A stretch of DNA of 64,000 nt from Streptomyces colonosanans (GTDB lineage Bacteria; Actinomycetota; Actinomycetes; Streptomycetales; Streptomycetaceae), in the NCBI RefSeq assembly GCF_001866645.1, contig NZ_MLYP01000006.1:124001-188000 (forward strand), given 5' to 3'. The notes under the pieces were generated by a model. That model saw only the letters and a program-made list of their open reading frames with translations. It was not told where the DNA came from and ran no database searches. Positions 20,175 through 29,118 of this stretch are shown piece after piece (within the stretch, counting starts at the first letter, position 1; each line of letters opens with the position of its first letter). The position numbers were made by a program, and so were the translations under genes.

Positions 20175-21833
20175 ATGACGGACGGATTCGATTTCAGCCC
20201 CGGGGCGCAGGTGCCTCTCTTGGGCTCTGCGGGCGAGACGGCGGCGACCTTCGCCCTGGCCTCGGCGGCCTACCGGGACGCGGAGATCGAGAAGATCCTC
20301 GATGCCGACAACGAGTGGCACAAGTCGAAGGTCAACCCGGGCCGCTCGTGGGCGAAGATCTTCCGGCCGAATCTCGGCGAGGCCTTCTCGCTGGCCGTGC
20401 GGGACCGCATGCTGGGCGCCGGCCGCAAGCCGCTCATCCAGTCCTTCGGCACCGAGCCGCAGGTCGTCGTGGAGCACTGCCTGGCCGCCCACCGCATCCG
20501 CAGGGACCGTGACAACTGGCTCTCGGCGGTGACGGTCCTGTGCGGGGTGCTCTTCCTGCCGGGGATGCTGGTGTGGCTGGTGGTCTTCCAGCTCCGCGCC
20601 GCCGTCGCCAAGCGCGACGACAAGCGCGCCTCCGCCATCGGCACCACGCTGCTGATCGCCGTGGGCGTCGCCGCCGTGATCTTCCTGATCCGCCTGCCGT
20701 TCACGGGCTTCTGGGCGTGGTACACACGCGCGGCGGTCGTCATGCCGGTGATCGGCTGGTTGTGGGCGAAACAGATCTGCGAGCGGACGGCGAAGGACCT
20801 GCGCGAACGCTGGAACAGTCTGCTCTCCGGCGGCGGTGTCGGCGCGAAGATCCCCGAGGCCGTGCCCGGCAGCCCTGGCGAGAGCGCCGCCGAGCGGCTG
20901 CGCCAGGCTCTCGCCCGGCTCAGCGCCGAGCAGCAGTCCAACACCGTCTTCTACGCCGGGCCCAAGGGCATACTCGGCATGGGCACGCGCTGGGGCAGCT
21001 GGCAGCTCGCCGAGGATCTGGTGCCGCGCGATCCGGGCAAGGAGATCCACCCGTTCCGCAGCTGGGACGTGATCAAGGCCATCCATCACCAGCTGAGCCT
21101 GCTGGAGCGTAGTCCGCTGAACACCGGCGGCTTCACGAAACCCTCGGTCCGGCACTGGATCGTCAACCCGATCGGGGAGAAGGCGGACTCGGTGTCCCGT
21201 CCGGAGGGCACGGACGTGGACGCGTACCAGATCAAGACCCACGCCATACAGGACATCTGCAACAAGCAGCAGTTCGGCGGCGGTGAGCGGCACTATCTGG
21301 GGGTTCAGTGGACCCTGTGGGACGGCCAGCTGGTCATCACCATGATGATCACGGTGACAGTGCTGCACGAGACGCTGCGCATCGAGGTCACCGGGCACGC
21401 CCTGGGGCCCGTGAACGCGCTGTTCACCACCAAGCCCGAGGCGCCGTCCAAAAAGGTGCAGAAGTCGGTCAAGTTCTGGGAGACCCGCGAAGTGAAGCTC
21501 CCACTGGTCAACGCGGACGAGGTGGTGCGGCTTGCGGTCCGAGCCCCGCTCACCTGGTACCCGCCGCTGCTGAACTGGCTCGGCGGCTCGCTGACCCTGC
21601 CCGAGCCGTTCGGGCTGCGCCATGCCTGGGCGGACCAGCCGTGGCGGCACCGCTTCATGGCGGACGACGCGCTGCGTGCGGCCACACCGGTGCTGCGGGT
21701 GGTGCACGCGGCGGCGATCCGGGTACTGGAGGAGAACGGCGTGAACACGGATAAGTTCGGCACGCGCTCGTCGATGCTGAGCAACATGGTGCAGGAAGCG
21801 GCGCCGCGGAAGGCCGACGTGTACGACGCGTAG
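20175..21833 (+). CDS. Uncharacterised multi-pass membrane protein
   Basis: A 552-residue protein from ATG 20175 (purine-rich GATGGGGGCGGC upstream). Two to three hydrophobic helices lie around residues 115-210 (LSAVTVLCGVLFLPGMLVWL, TTLLIAVGVAAVIFLI, YTRAAVVMPVIGWLWA), flanked by a soluble N-terminal region and a long C-terminal cytoplasmic or extracytoplasmic domain with a conserved-looking AYSGPKG-like segment (FYAGPKGILGMGTRWGSW). No known family is recognised. It follows the EF-G-like gene after a terminator, so it is probably transcribed separately. Function unknown. Confidence 0.85.
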   Translation: MTDGFDFSPGAQVPLLGSAGETAATFALASAAYRDAEIEKILDADNEWHKSKVNPGRSWAKIFRPNLGEAFSLAVRDRMLGAGRKPLIQSFGTEPQVVVEHCLAAHRIRRDRDNWLSAVTVLCGVLFLPGMLVWLVVFQLRAAVAKRDDKRASAIGTTLLIAVGVAAVIFLIRLPFTGFWAWYTRAAVVMPVIGWLWAKQICERTAKDLRERWNSLLSGGGVGAKIPEAVPGSPGESAAERLRQALARLSAEQQSNTVFYAGPKGILGMGTRWGSWQLAEDLVPRDPGKEIHPFRSWDVIKAIHHQLSLLERSPLNTGGFTKPSVRHWIVNPIGEKADSVSRPEGTDVDAYQIKTHAIQDICNKQQFGGGERHYLGVQWTLWDGQLVITMMITVTVLHETLRIEVTGHALGPVNALFTTKPEAPSKKVQKSVKFWETREVKLPLVNADEVVRLAVRAPLTWYPPLLNWLGGSLTLPEPFGLRHAWADQPWRHRFMADDALRAATPVLRVVHAAAIRVLEENGVNTDKFGTRSSMLSNMVQEAAPRKADVYDA

Positions 21834-21920
21834 GGGTCCAGCGGGGGGCGGGGTTCGCGCCGCGGGGTGGCCGTTCCTGGGGACCGCCGCCCTCGGGCCC
21901 TCGGCCTCGCCCTCAGTCGC

Positions 21921-21938
21921 CGGACGGCTTGACGTCCG
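21921..21938. terminator. Hairpin between convergent membrane-protein and HIT genes
   Basis: CGGACG / CGTCCG stem with a 6-nt loop, extended by flanking GCC/GGC pairs. It lies between two convergent genes and may serve both. Confidence 0.5.
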
Positions 21939-21955
21939 CCGGCCCAGGCCGTGGA

Positions 21956-22504
21956 CTACGCCGTGGGCCAGGCCTCCGCCAGCATCTTCCTCGTGTCGGC
22001 CAGCAGCTGTGGCAGCACCTTCGTGTGGCCGACCACCGGCATGAAGTTCGTGTCGCCTCCCCAGCGCGGGACGATGTGCTGGTGCAGATGCGCGGCGATG
22101 CCCGCACCGGCGACCGTGCCCTGGTTCATGCCGATGTTGAAACCGTGGGCCCCGGAGGCCGTGCGCAGGGCGGTCATCGCCTGCTTGGTCAGCTCGGCGA
22201 GTTCGACGGTCTCCGACTCGGTCAGGTCCGTGTAGTCGGCGACATGGCGGTAGGGCACGACCATGAGGTGGCCGCCGTTGTACGGGTACAGGTTGAGGAC
22301 CGCGTACACCTCGGCGCCGCGCTTGACGATCAGCCCGTCCTCGTCGGATTTGGCCGGAATCGAGCAGAACGGGCAGCCGTCGCCGGCCCCCGGACCGGTC
22401 GGCTTGTTCTCGCCCTGGATGTATGCCATCCGGTGGGGCGTCCACAGGCGCTGGAACGCGTCCTGCGTCCCGACTCCGATCTGCTGCTCCGGCTCACTCG
22501 TCAT
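21956..22504 (-). CDS. HIT domain protein (AP4A phosphorylase/hydrolase-like)
   Basis: A 182-residue histidine-triad protein. The catalytic triad HLHQH is at 139-143 and a CPFC zinc-type pair at 44-47. The conserved NGGHLMVVPYRHV and FNIGMNQG segments fit the branch that includes mycobacterial Rv2613c, described as acting on diadenosine tetraphosphate. Starts at ATG 22504. It follows thrS on the same strand after a strong terminator; the thrS-HIT-pgsA order known from mycobacteria is here interrupted by the two plus-strand genes. Confidence 0.92.
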   Translation of the reverse strand: MTSEPEQQIGVGTQDAFQRLWTPHRMAYIQGENKPTGPGAGDGCPFCSIPAKSDEDGLIVKRGAEVYAVLNLYPYNGGHLMVVPYRHVADYTDLTESETVELAELTKQAMTALRTASGAHGFNIGMNQGTVAGAGIAAHLHQHIVPRWGGDTNFMPVVGHTKVLPQLLADTRKMLAEAWPTA

Positions 22505-22618
22505 GAAGTGCAGCATATGGCTTCGCCCGTACGTGGCGTGTCGGCGGGGCTCGGGCCGGGCATCCCGGGCCCGCCGGGGCAAGGGACGGCAGGCACCGGT
22601 GGCGGTTCCGGAGAGACC

Positions 22619-22654
22619 GAGGGCCCCGGGGACCTGAACGTCCCCGGGGCCCTC
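22619..22654. terminator. Terminator of thrS
   Basis: A perfect 15-bp stem, GAGGGCCCCGGGGAC / GTCCCCGGGGCCCTC with a 6-nt loop, 14 bp past the thrS stop on the minus strand. Confidence 0.9.
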
Positions 22655-22667
22655 CCGCACGTCCGCG

Positions 22668-24644
22668 TCAGACCTGGGTCCGCTCCTCGACGACCTTCAC
22701 GATCTTCGCGATGGCCTCGTCGAACGGGATGCCGTTCTCCTGGGAGCCGTCCCGGAAGCGGAACGACACCGATCCGGCCGACATGTCCTCATCACCCGCG
22801 ATGACCATGAAGGGCACCTTCTGCTTCTGGGCGTTGCGGATCTTCTTCTGCATGCGGTCCGAAGAGGAGTCGACCTCGACGCGCAGGCCCTTCTTCCTGG
22901 CCGCCGCGGCGAACTTCTCCAGGTACTCGACGTGTGCGTCGCCGATCGGGATGCCGACCGCCTGCACCGGGGCCAGCCACGCCGGGAAGGCGCCCGCGTA
23001 GTGCTCCAGGAGCACCGCGAAGAAGCGCTCGATCGAACCGAAGAGAGCACGGTGGATCATCACCGGGCGCTGCTTCGAACCGTCCGGGCCCGTGTACTCG
23101 AGATCGAAACGCTCCGGCAGGTTGAAGTCCAGCTGGACCGTCGACATCTGCCAGGTACGGCCGATCGCGTCCTTCGCCTGGACCGAGATCTTCGGGCCGT
23201 AGAAGGCCGCGCCGCCCGGGTCGGGAACCAGCGGGAGGCCCTGCTTCTCGGCGACCTGGCGCAGCGTCTCGGTGGCCTCCTCCCAGACCTCGTCCGAGCC
23301 GACGAACTTCTCCGGGTCCTTGGTGGACAGCTCCAGGTAGAAGTCCGTGAGGCCGTAGTCGCGCAGCAGGTTCAGCACGAAGGTGAGCGTCTTGTCGAGC
23401 TCGTCGGCCATCTGCTCGCGCGTGCAGTAGATGTGCGCGTCGTCCTGGGTGAAGCCGCGGGCGCGGGTCAGGCCGTGCACGACGCCCGACTTCTCGTACC
23501 GGTACACGGTCCCGAACTCGAACAGGCGCAGCGGAAGCTCGCGGTACGAGCGGCCGCGCGCATCGAAGATCAGGTTGTGCATCGGGCAGTTCATGGGCTT
23601 GAGGTAGTAGTCCACGCCCTCGTCGAGCTGCATGGGCGGGTACATGCCCTCGGCGTACCAGTCAAGGTGGCCCGACGTCTCGAAGAGCTTCCCCTTCGTC
23701 GCGTGCGGGGTGTAGACGAACTCGTAGCCCTCTTCCTCGTGGCGGCGCCGCGAGTAGTCCTCCATCACCCGGCGGACGATGCCGCCCTTGGGGTGGAAGA
23801 CGGCAAGGCCGGAGCCGATCTGCTCGGGGATGGAGAACAGGTCCAGCTCGTTGCCCAGCTTGCGGTGGTCGCGCTTCTCGGCCTCGGCGAGGAAGTCCAG
23901 GTGCGCCTTCAGCTCGTCCTTGGACGGCCAGGCGGTGCCGTAGATGCGCTGGAGCATGGGGTTCTTCTCGCTGCCGCGCCAGTAGGCGGCCGCGTTGCGC
24001 ATCAGCTTGAACGCCGGGATGTTCCGGGTCGAGGGCAGGTGGGGACCGCGGCAGAGGTCCTTCCAGCACAGCTCGCCGGTCTTGGCGTCCAGGTTGTCGT
24101 AGATCGTCAGCTCGCCGGCGCCGACCTCGACGTCCGCGCCGTCCTCGCTGGAGGCCGAGCCCTTGAGGCCGATCAGCTCCAGCTTGTACGGCTCCTCGGC
24201 CAGTTCCTCACGGGCGGCCTCGTCGGTGACGACGCGGCGCGCGAATCGCTGGCCGCGCTTCTGGATCTCCTGCATCTTCTTCTCGATGGCTTTGAGATCC
24301 TCGGGGGTGAACGGCTTCTCGACGTCGAAGTCGTAGTAGAAGCCGTCCTTGACCGGCGGGCCGATGCCCAGCTTGGCCTCGGGGAAGAGTTCCTGCACCG
24401 CCTGCGCCATCACGTGCGCGGTGGAGTGGCGCAGGATGTTCAGGCCGTCCTCGGAGGAGATCTCGACGGCCTCGACGGTCTCGCCGTCCTTGATCTCGTA
24501 CGCGAGGTCCTTCAGCTCGCCGGCCACCCGCGCGGCGACGATCGAGCGCTCGCCGGCGAAGAGGTCGGCGGCCGTAGTGCCCGTCGTCACCACGCGCTCT
24601 TCCCGCTCGGAATCGCGTTGGATGATCACACGGACGTCTGACAC
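22668..24644 (-). CDS. thrS: Threonyl-tRNA synthetase
   Basis: A 658-residue class II synthetase charging tRNA-Thr. An N-terminal TGS domain (1-65) is followed by the editing domain with [11 protein letters not shown] (~75-85), the catalytic domain with [11 protein letters not shown] (zinc Cys) and [12 protein letters not shown], and the anticodon-binding domain ending VEERTQV. Length is normal for the family. The ATG at 24644 follows an AGGAGAG-like site. No T-box leader is visible in the 100 bp upstream. It is a single essential gene, ended by a strong terminator. Confidence 0.98.
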   Translation of the reverse strand: MSDVRVIIQRDSEREERVVTTGTTAADLFAGERSIVAARVAGELKDLAYEIKDGETVEAVEISSEDGLNILRHSTAHVMAQAVQELFPEAKLGIGPPVKDGFYYDFDVEKPFTPEDLKAIEKKMQEIQKRGQRFARRVVTDEAAREELAEEPYKLELIGLKGSASSEDGADVEVGAGELTIYDNLDAKTGELCWKDLCRGPHLPSTRNIPAFKLMRNAAAYWRGSEKNPMLQRIYGTAWPSKDELKAHLDFLAEAEKRDHRKLGNELDLFSIPEQIGSGLAVFHPKGGIVRRVMEDYSRRRHEEEGYEFVYTPHATKGKLFETSGHLDWYAEGMYPPMQLDEGVDYYLKPMNCPMHNLIFDARGRSYRELPLRLFEFGTVYRYEKSGVVHGLTRARGFTQDDAHIYCTREQMADELDKTLTFVLNLLRDYGLTDFYLELSTKDPEKFVGSDEVWEEATETLRQVAEKQGLPLVPDPGGAAFYGPKISVQAKDAIGRTWQMSTVQLDFNLPERFDLEYTGPDGSKQRPVMIHRALFGSIERFFAVLLEHYAGAFPAWLAPVQAVGIPIGDAHVEYLEKFAAAARKKGLRVEVDSSSDRMQKKIRNAQKQKVPFMVIAGDEDMSAGSVSFRFRDGSQENGIPFDEAIAKIVKVVEERTQV

Positions 24645-24744
24645 CGGTCTCTCCTGACTGCTGATGGATGCGGCGCCATACCTGGAGCGCGCGCATGACT
24701 GGGATCGTACCGACCCGCGGCCACCGTCCGCGAAACGGTCACTG

Positions 24745-25968
24745 TCAGTCCCCGCCGCATGCCTCCTCGAAGAAGGCCGTGATCTCCGCAGTTTCCTGGA
24801 GCGACTTCATCAGCCGGTCCCGCTCGGCGTCGTCGACCTGCACCGGCGCCACCTCCGACGCGTTCACGAGGCGCCGGAAACCACCCTGGCTCTCCAGCCG
24901 CCCGTGCACGCGCACCGGCAGCCCGACGAGATGGGCGTGGCCCGCAATCCGGTACGACTCCTCGTCCAGGGTCATCCGTACGTGCGGGACCTCGGCCCCG
25001 GCGATGACCCGTAGCTGCACGCCGCCCTCGCCGCGCGGCCCCGGCCTGCGCAGGCGGACGACGGTTCCGGTGAGCCGCACCGGTACGGACGGCTCGGCGC
25101 GCAGATAGCGGGCCCCGGCCTCGCGCAGCGCGGGCAGGTCGCCGGGTGAGAACTCGACCGGCTCGGCGGGCGTCGCGCAGCCCTCGGGGACGGCGGCGGG
25201 CGCCCATTCGACGGCGATCCGGGCACCCTCGGACCCGCGCACCAACGCGATCAGCGCCTCGGTCAGCTCATGGCTCACACCCGCCTCGACGGCGGCGTCG
25301 AAGGCGTCCATGTCGCCGGTGGCCCGCTGGTAGTCGGTGGCTTCCCGGGCCGCGTACAGCGCTTGGTGCAGGCGTACGGTGAGCGCGCGGCCCGTCGCGA
25401 CGGGCACGAGGGCGGTGAGCCGGCGGCCGACCGGGGCCGCGCCGACCAGGACGTTCTCCAGGGACGCGGCGGCGGGGCTGCGGTACCGGGCGCCGAAGTA
25501 CCCGGCACGCGCGCGGGTGGCGAGCGCGCCCGCCAGGAGGAGCCGGCGGGCGGCAGTGCGCAGTTGGTCCTCGACGGCCCAGGGCGACGTGCCGAGGGGT
25601 CCGGTCGGCACGTCGCGCCACCAGTGGATCTCGTCGCTGGGCACGGCGAGCCCGACCAGCACGTCACGCGCGGAGGGCGAGGCGCTGCGGCTGAGGGCGA
25701 CGAGGGCCTCGCCGAGCAGGTCGTCACTGTCGGGGTAGGCCCGGTTCTCCGGGACCAGCAGGCTCGTACCGCTACCGGCGGGGCCGGGCGGGGTCCAGCG
25801 GCCGTAGCGCCCGGCGGCTCCGCCGCGGCGCTGCCAGCCGTGCCGCTGCAGGAGGGCGCTGAGCACGGCCGGGTCGACCTGGTCGGGCGCGGGCGGCCGG
25901 CTCCCGAGCGGCTCGGCGGGATGCGACCGGACGGCGCGGGCCGGTTCGTCGAGGGGGCGGTGCGTCAC
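24745..25968 (-). CDS. Uncharacterised protein coupled to a DUF4365 gene
   Basis: A 407-residue soluble protein from GTG 25968, with GGGAGG 6 bp upstream; the start overlaps the stop of the upstream DUF4365 gene by 4 bp (GTGA), so the two are translationally coupled. The N-terminus is Pro/Arg-rich, the centre (~90-230) is Ala/Leu-rich and helical, and the C-terminal ~150 residues look like a beta-rich domain with alternating hydrophobics ([32 protein letters not shown]), which may be an OB-like or sandwich fold. No known family or catalytic motif is recognised. Confidence 0.85.
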   Translation of the reverse strand: MTHRPLDEPARAVRSHPAEPLGSRPPAPDQVDPAVLSALLQRHGWQRRGGAAGRYGRWTPPGPAGSGTSLLVPENRAYPDSDDLLGEALVALSRSASPSARDVLVGLAVPSDEIHWWRDVPTGPLGTSPWAVEDQLRTAARRLLLAGALATRARAGYFGARYRSPAAASLENVLVGAAPVGRRLTALVPVATGRALTVRLHQALYAAREATDYQRATGDMDAFDAAVEAGVSHELTEALIALVRGSEGARIAVEWAPAAVPEGCATPAEPVEFSPGDLPALREAGARYLRAEPSVPVRLTGTVVRLRRPGPRGEGGVQLRVIAGAEVPHVRMTLDEESYRIAGHAHLVGLPVRVHGRLESQGGFRRLVNASEVAPVQVDDAERDRLMKSLQETAEITAFFEEACGGD

Positions 25969-26585
25969 GGTCTGCCTCCCGTTCCGACTCGGGTCATGAT
26001 CTCGCACAGCGCGCGGTCGTCGAAGATGCGCGAGGTCGAAATGCGCACGGTGGTGCGGCGCCGGCCCGTGATGGGGTGTCCGGCGAGGTTGGCCCAGTAG
26101 CAGCAATGCCGCAGGTCCAGGCGGTCGTGGCTGGCGCGCAGCCAGTCGTCCTGGGAGCGGGGCACGAGCATCACGACGAGGATCTTGTGCACCGACACCG
26201 GGGTGCGGGCGAGCTTCGCCAGGTGCTCGTTGTCGAGCGTGAAGGAAAAGAAGCGGCCCATCTGGCGGGGCGGGGGCGCAGACCCCTCCGTTGAGGGTGG
26301 CAGGAGACGGGTGGGCGGGTTCGGTGGGACCTGGTAGGTGCATTTGAGCTGCACCTTGATGGTGACCTCGTCGTCGACCGTGTGGCCCGGGGCGGTGTGG
26401 CTGATGTGCCAGTCGATGCCGTTGTCCGGGAAGGGCTGCGACAGCGAGCAGCCGGCCGCTGCGGCGACCGCGTGCAGATAGCCCACCTGCAGTGTCTCCA
26501 TGCAGGCGGTGGTGGCGAGTGTGCCGCGCTGGGGTGCCGTCCGCTCGGGCAGCAGCCCGCCCCGCTCGGGCTGCGCTATCACCAT
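25965..26585 (-). CDS. DUF4365 domain protein, putative PD-(D/E)XK-type nuclease fold
   Basis: A 206-residue protein from ATG 26585 (GGAAGG 9 bp upstream). The N-terminal half fits the DUF4365 layout: a helix, then GIDWHI with Asp58, then EVTIKVQLKCT with Gln79 and Lys81. The D...Q-x-K spacing resembles the core of PD-(D/E)XK nucleases in which the Glu is replaced by Gln. The C-terminal half (KILVVMLVPRSQDDWLR onward) is consistent with the rest of the domain. Nuclease activity is inferred only. It is followed without a gap by the unknown 407-residue gene and is divergent from a DEDDh exonuclease gene. Confidence 0.75.
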   Translation of the reverse strand: MVIAQPERGGLLPERTAPQRGTLATTACMETLQVGYLHAVAAAAGCSLSQPFPDNGIDWHISHTAPGHTVDDEVTIKVQLKCTYQVPPNPPTRLLPPSTEGSAPPPRQMGRFFSFTLDNEHLAKLARTPVSVHKILVVMLVPRSQDDWLRASHDRLDLRHCCYWANLAGHPITGRRRTTVRISTSRIFDDRALCEIMTRVGTGGRP

Positions 26586-26754
26586 GACCAACTGCCTTCC
26601 AAACCACGTAAGTCCCGCTGCGCGCCTCTGAACTGCAAAGACCCGTACTCCTGTTGTGTCCTTCCGGCGTACGGGGCAAACAGGCCGGGTATCAGCAGAC
26701 CGGGGCAGCAGACGGTGCGTCAACTGCCAGGAATGTGTGAGGGGTTGTTTGCGT

Positions 26755-27480
26755 ATGACGTGCTGGTACGAGGGCCCCCTGGCCGCTTTCGACACGGAGA
26801 CCACGGGCGTGGACGTCGAGACCGACCGGATCGTGTCGGCCGCCGTCGTCGTCCAGGACGCCCCGGGCATCCGGCCGCGGGTGAGCCGCTGGCTGGTGAA
26901 TCCGGGAGTGCCGGTGCCCGCGGCGGCGACGGCGGTGCACGGGCTGACGGAGGAGCATCTGCAGCGCAATGGCCGCTGGCCGTCGCCGGTGACGGAGGAG
27001 ATAGCCAGGGAGCTGGGTGAACAGGCCGCGCTGGACCGGCCACTGGTGGTGATGAACGCTCCGTTCGATCTGACGCTCCTGGACCGGGAGTTGCGCCGCC
27101 ATCGCGCCTCCTCGCTGGACCGCTGGTTCACGTCGGCACCCCTGTGCGTGCTCGATCCGCGGGTCCTCGACAAGCACCTGGACCGCTACCGCAAGGGCCG
27201 TCGCACGCTCACCGATCTGTGCGCGCACTACGGGGTCGAGCTGGAGGGAGCCCATGACGCGGCGGCGGACGCGCTGGCCGCATTGGAGGTCGTCCGGGCG
27301 GTGGGGCGCCGTTTCGCGGCCCGCCTGGAGCGGCTGACACCGGCGGAACTGCACACCCTGCAGACGGGGTGGCACGCGGCGCAGGCGCGGGGTCTGCAGG
27401 CGTGGTTCGCACGCAGCGGCACTCAGGAGCAGGTGAACCCGGCGTGGCCGCTGCGTCCGGAGCTTCCGGCGGCGGCCTGA
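26755..27480 (+). CDS. DEDDh-family 3'-5' exonuclease (DnaQ-like)
   Basis: A 241-residue exonuclease from ATG 26755. ExoI is AFDTETTGVD, ExoII is VVMNAPFDLTLLDREL, and ExoIII is HDAAADALAALE, giving the full D-E-D-D-h set of metal-binding residues. HGLTEEHL between ExoI and ExoII is typical of the DNA polymerase III epsilon-like group in actinobacteria. The C-terminal ~50 residues are a helical extension ending in a proline/alanine tail. It stands alone on the plus strand; whether it proofreads or works in repair cannot be told. Confidence 0.92.
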   Translation: MTCWYEGPLAAFDTETTGVDVETDRIVSAAVVVQDAPGIRPRVSRWLVNPGVPVPAAATAVHGLTEEHLQRNGRWPSPVTEEIARELGEQAALDRPLVVMNAPFDLTLLDRELRRHRASSLDRWFTSAPLCVLDPRVLDKHLDRYRKGRRTLTDLCAHYGVELEGAHDAAADALAALEVVRAVGRRFAARLERLTPAELHTLQTGWHAAQARGLQAWFARSGTQEQVNPAWPLRPELPAAA

Positions 27481-27551
27481 CCATGGGACAACCGCCTCAC
27501 CGCGCTCACGCGAAGCCCCGGTCCGGCGCGACGCAGTCGACGCGACCACGA

Positions 27552-27598
27552 CGAGGGTGGCATCCGCTCGCGCTTACTGCGAGCAGATACCACCCTCG
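27552..27598 (-). terminator. Terminator of tRNA-Val(CAC), first copy
   Basis: Nested inverted repeat: CGAGGGTGG / CCACCCTCG outside, GCTCGC / GCGAGC inside, immediately 3' of the minus-strand tRNA. Confidence 0.7.
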
Positions 27599-27604
27599 GT
27601 CTTG

Positions 27605-27676
27605 TGGGCGATACTGGGTTCGAACCAGTGACCTCTTCGGTGTGAACGAAGCGCTCTCCCACTGAGCTAATCGCCC
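27605..27676 (-). tRNA. tRNA-Val (anticodon CAC), copy 1
   Basis: A full cloverleaf of 72 nt: acceptor GGGCGAT/ATCGCCC, D arm GCTC/GAGC, anticodon stem CTTCG/CGAAG with loop TTCACAC, T arm ACTGG-TTCGAAC-CCAGT. The CCA end is not encoded. It reads GUG codons. A near-identical copy lies 1.4 kb away at 29047. Confidence 0.97.
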
Positions 27677-27740
27677 GGGAACGCACTGAACAATACAGGT
27701 CCCTGCGGGGTCCGTTCAAACCGCTTCGGTGCAGCCGTCT

Positions 27741-28187
27741 TCACACCGCTTCGAGATATGCCCCAAGTCCCCGCCGGCCGGCGCGCATCATCAGCCGGTG
27801 ATTGACGCGGAAGACCGGCCGCCCCGGCACAGCGAACCGCCTGAGCAGGGGCTTGTTCACGTCCACGACCTGGTCGTAGCGGACGAGAGCGCCGGAGCCC
27901 GCGGCCGTGACCGTCCAGCGGACCCACCCCTCGAGGTCACCGGAGAGCGTGGCCTCCAGCACCCCGGCGGCCGGGTCACACCGCGTCCGACGTGCGCTGA
28001 AGGCCATGTCGTACGGCAGCAGGGAACGGATGGTGATCACGGCGCTCGCATCGTCGACCCGGGTCACCGCGCGGACTTGCGGCCACCAGCGGGGGTAGTC
28101 CTCGGCCCGTTCCAGCGCGGCGTACACGCGATCGGCGGGGACGGGCAGAGCCCACACGCAGCGGAAGCGGTAGTGGTTCCAGTCCAT
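27741..28187 (-). CDS. SRPBCC (START-like) family protein
   Basis: A 148-residue protein from ATG 28187. The pattern WALPVPADRVYAALERAEDYPRWWPQVRAV is the classic start of the Bet v1/START-like fold that binds hydrophobic ligands in a deep cavity, and RRFAVPGRPVFRVNH... gives the C-terminal helix. The length is normal for a single-domain polyketide-cyclase/dehydrase-like protein. Ligand unknown. It lies between the two tRNA-Val(CAC) genes, on their strand. Confidence 0.85.
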   Translation of the reverse strand: MDWNHYRFRCVWALPVPADRVYAALERAEDYPRWWPQVRAVTRVDDASAVITIRSLLPYDMAFSARRTRCDPAAGVLEATLSGDLEGWVRWTVTAAGSGALVRYDQVVDVNKPLLRRFAVPGRPVFRVNHRLMMRAGRRGLGAYLEAV

Positions 28188-28314
28188 GCGCCGAGTCTGC
28201 CGGTTCAGGCGTGGCCGCGCGGGATCGGAGCACGGGCCTGCGTACGCACACCCTTGCGACGTGACGCGTGCCACACAGGACGTCGTGCCCCACCTGCCGC
28301 CCCCTGCCGAGGAG

Positions 28315-28608
28315 TTACGCATCCTCGACGCCGGGCCTGGTCACCCCGATGACGCCGGCCCGGACGCTGCCCTGACTCAAATTCCCGGCGTCCCCATGGA
28401 ACTTGAGGCCGAACAAACACCCCCTTGTCATGCTTCTGAAGAAATCCGACGGCACACCGGAATACGTCCGGCGGATTTCCATGGGCAGCCTGAGCCTGGA
28501 GCTTTCCCAAAGGGCAACGTAATCCTGGAAGTCGGTATCCACATTGACTCTCTGGTACTTCTTTTCGAAGAGCCCGCTGGACCGGTTACTCCCCTTCTAC
28601 CGCTCATC
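28315..28608 (-). pseudogene. Low-GC coding-like fragment, probably degraded
   Basis: On the minus strand a frame beginning just after a TAG near 28597 reads GLFEKKYQRVNVDTDFQDY and on to MEIRRTYSGVPSDFF and GCLFGLKFHGD, ending at 28315. The sequence looks like real protein but is much poorer in G+C than its neighbours. In the same frame before the TAG, TIRYVWRDADER also looks like protein, and the preceding segment switches frame. A GTG at 28542 with AGAGAG upstream could still start a 75-residue product. No family recognised; either a remnant of a transferred gene or a short odd gene. Confidence 0.35.
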
Positions 28609-29046
28609 GGCATCCCGCCAGACATAGCGGATCGTGACCGTCCCGTCCCGCGCGGCACCGTTCCACCTGGACCGGCGACCGTGTCGAGCCCCAGTGCCGC
28701 CACCGAGGCACCGGCCGCCTTCAGGACGTCCGCCGCCCAGCTTGCCGGTCTCCCGGATGGTGAACCCCCGAACGGCACCGCGGCAGCCATCGCGGACCAC
28801 TTCAGGCAGGCACTTCGCCGACGCAGGGAGGCGCAGGCCTGCTGGGCTCGCCAACAGGGTGGGCGCGCAGGTCGAGGGCCGCTGCATGGGGCGGTCGACG
28901 CATGTATCGAGGAGCGGCGCAGAGACGGTCGCCGCGCTCTCGCCGCCCGTGCGGGCCGGGCTCCCGGCACGCACGGCGCCGACACGGCACGCGAAGAGGA
29001 CGGCGTGGCCGGGACCGTTCCCGAGCACACGCCGCCCTCGATCTTG
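28609..29046. other. Intergenic region with possible decayed coding sequence
   Basis: Several frames are open on both strands but none shows consistent codon use. A minus-strand stretch around 28660-28770 (WAADVLKAAGASVAALGLDTV) looks protein-like and may belong with the fragment at 28315-28608 after a frameshift. An imperfect GGCGTG/CACGCC hairpin near 29000-29040 follows the second tRNA-Val and may terminate it. Confidence 0.3.
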
Positions 29047-29118
29047 TGGGCGATACTGGGTTCGAACCAGTGACCTCTTCGGTGTGAACGAAGCGCTCTC
29101 CCGCTGAGCTAATCGCCC
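29047..29118 (-). tRNA. tRNA-Val (anticodon CAC), copy 2
   Basis: The same 72-nt cloverleaf as at 27605, differing by one base in the D-loop. The first ~20 bases of the 3' trailer are also nearly identical to those of copy 1, so the duplication covers the tRNA and its 3' flank. CCA is not encoded. Confidence 0.97.

Noticed and set aside
24645..24744. T-box leader before thrS
   Set aside because: The 100-bp gap to the previous gene is too short and has no T-box sequence. Actinobacterial T-boxes are mostly known for ileS.
28186..29073. A 295-codon plus-strand frame between the tRNA-Val genes
   Set aside because: It runs into the tRNA gene on the opposite strand, its codon use is irregular and the sequence is not protein-like. 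The minus strand looks better in the low-GC part.
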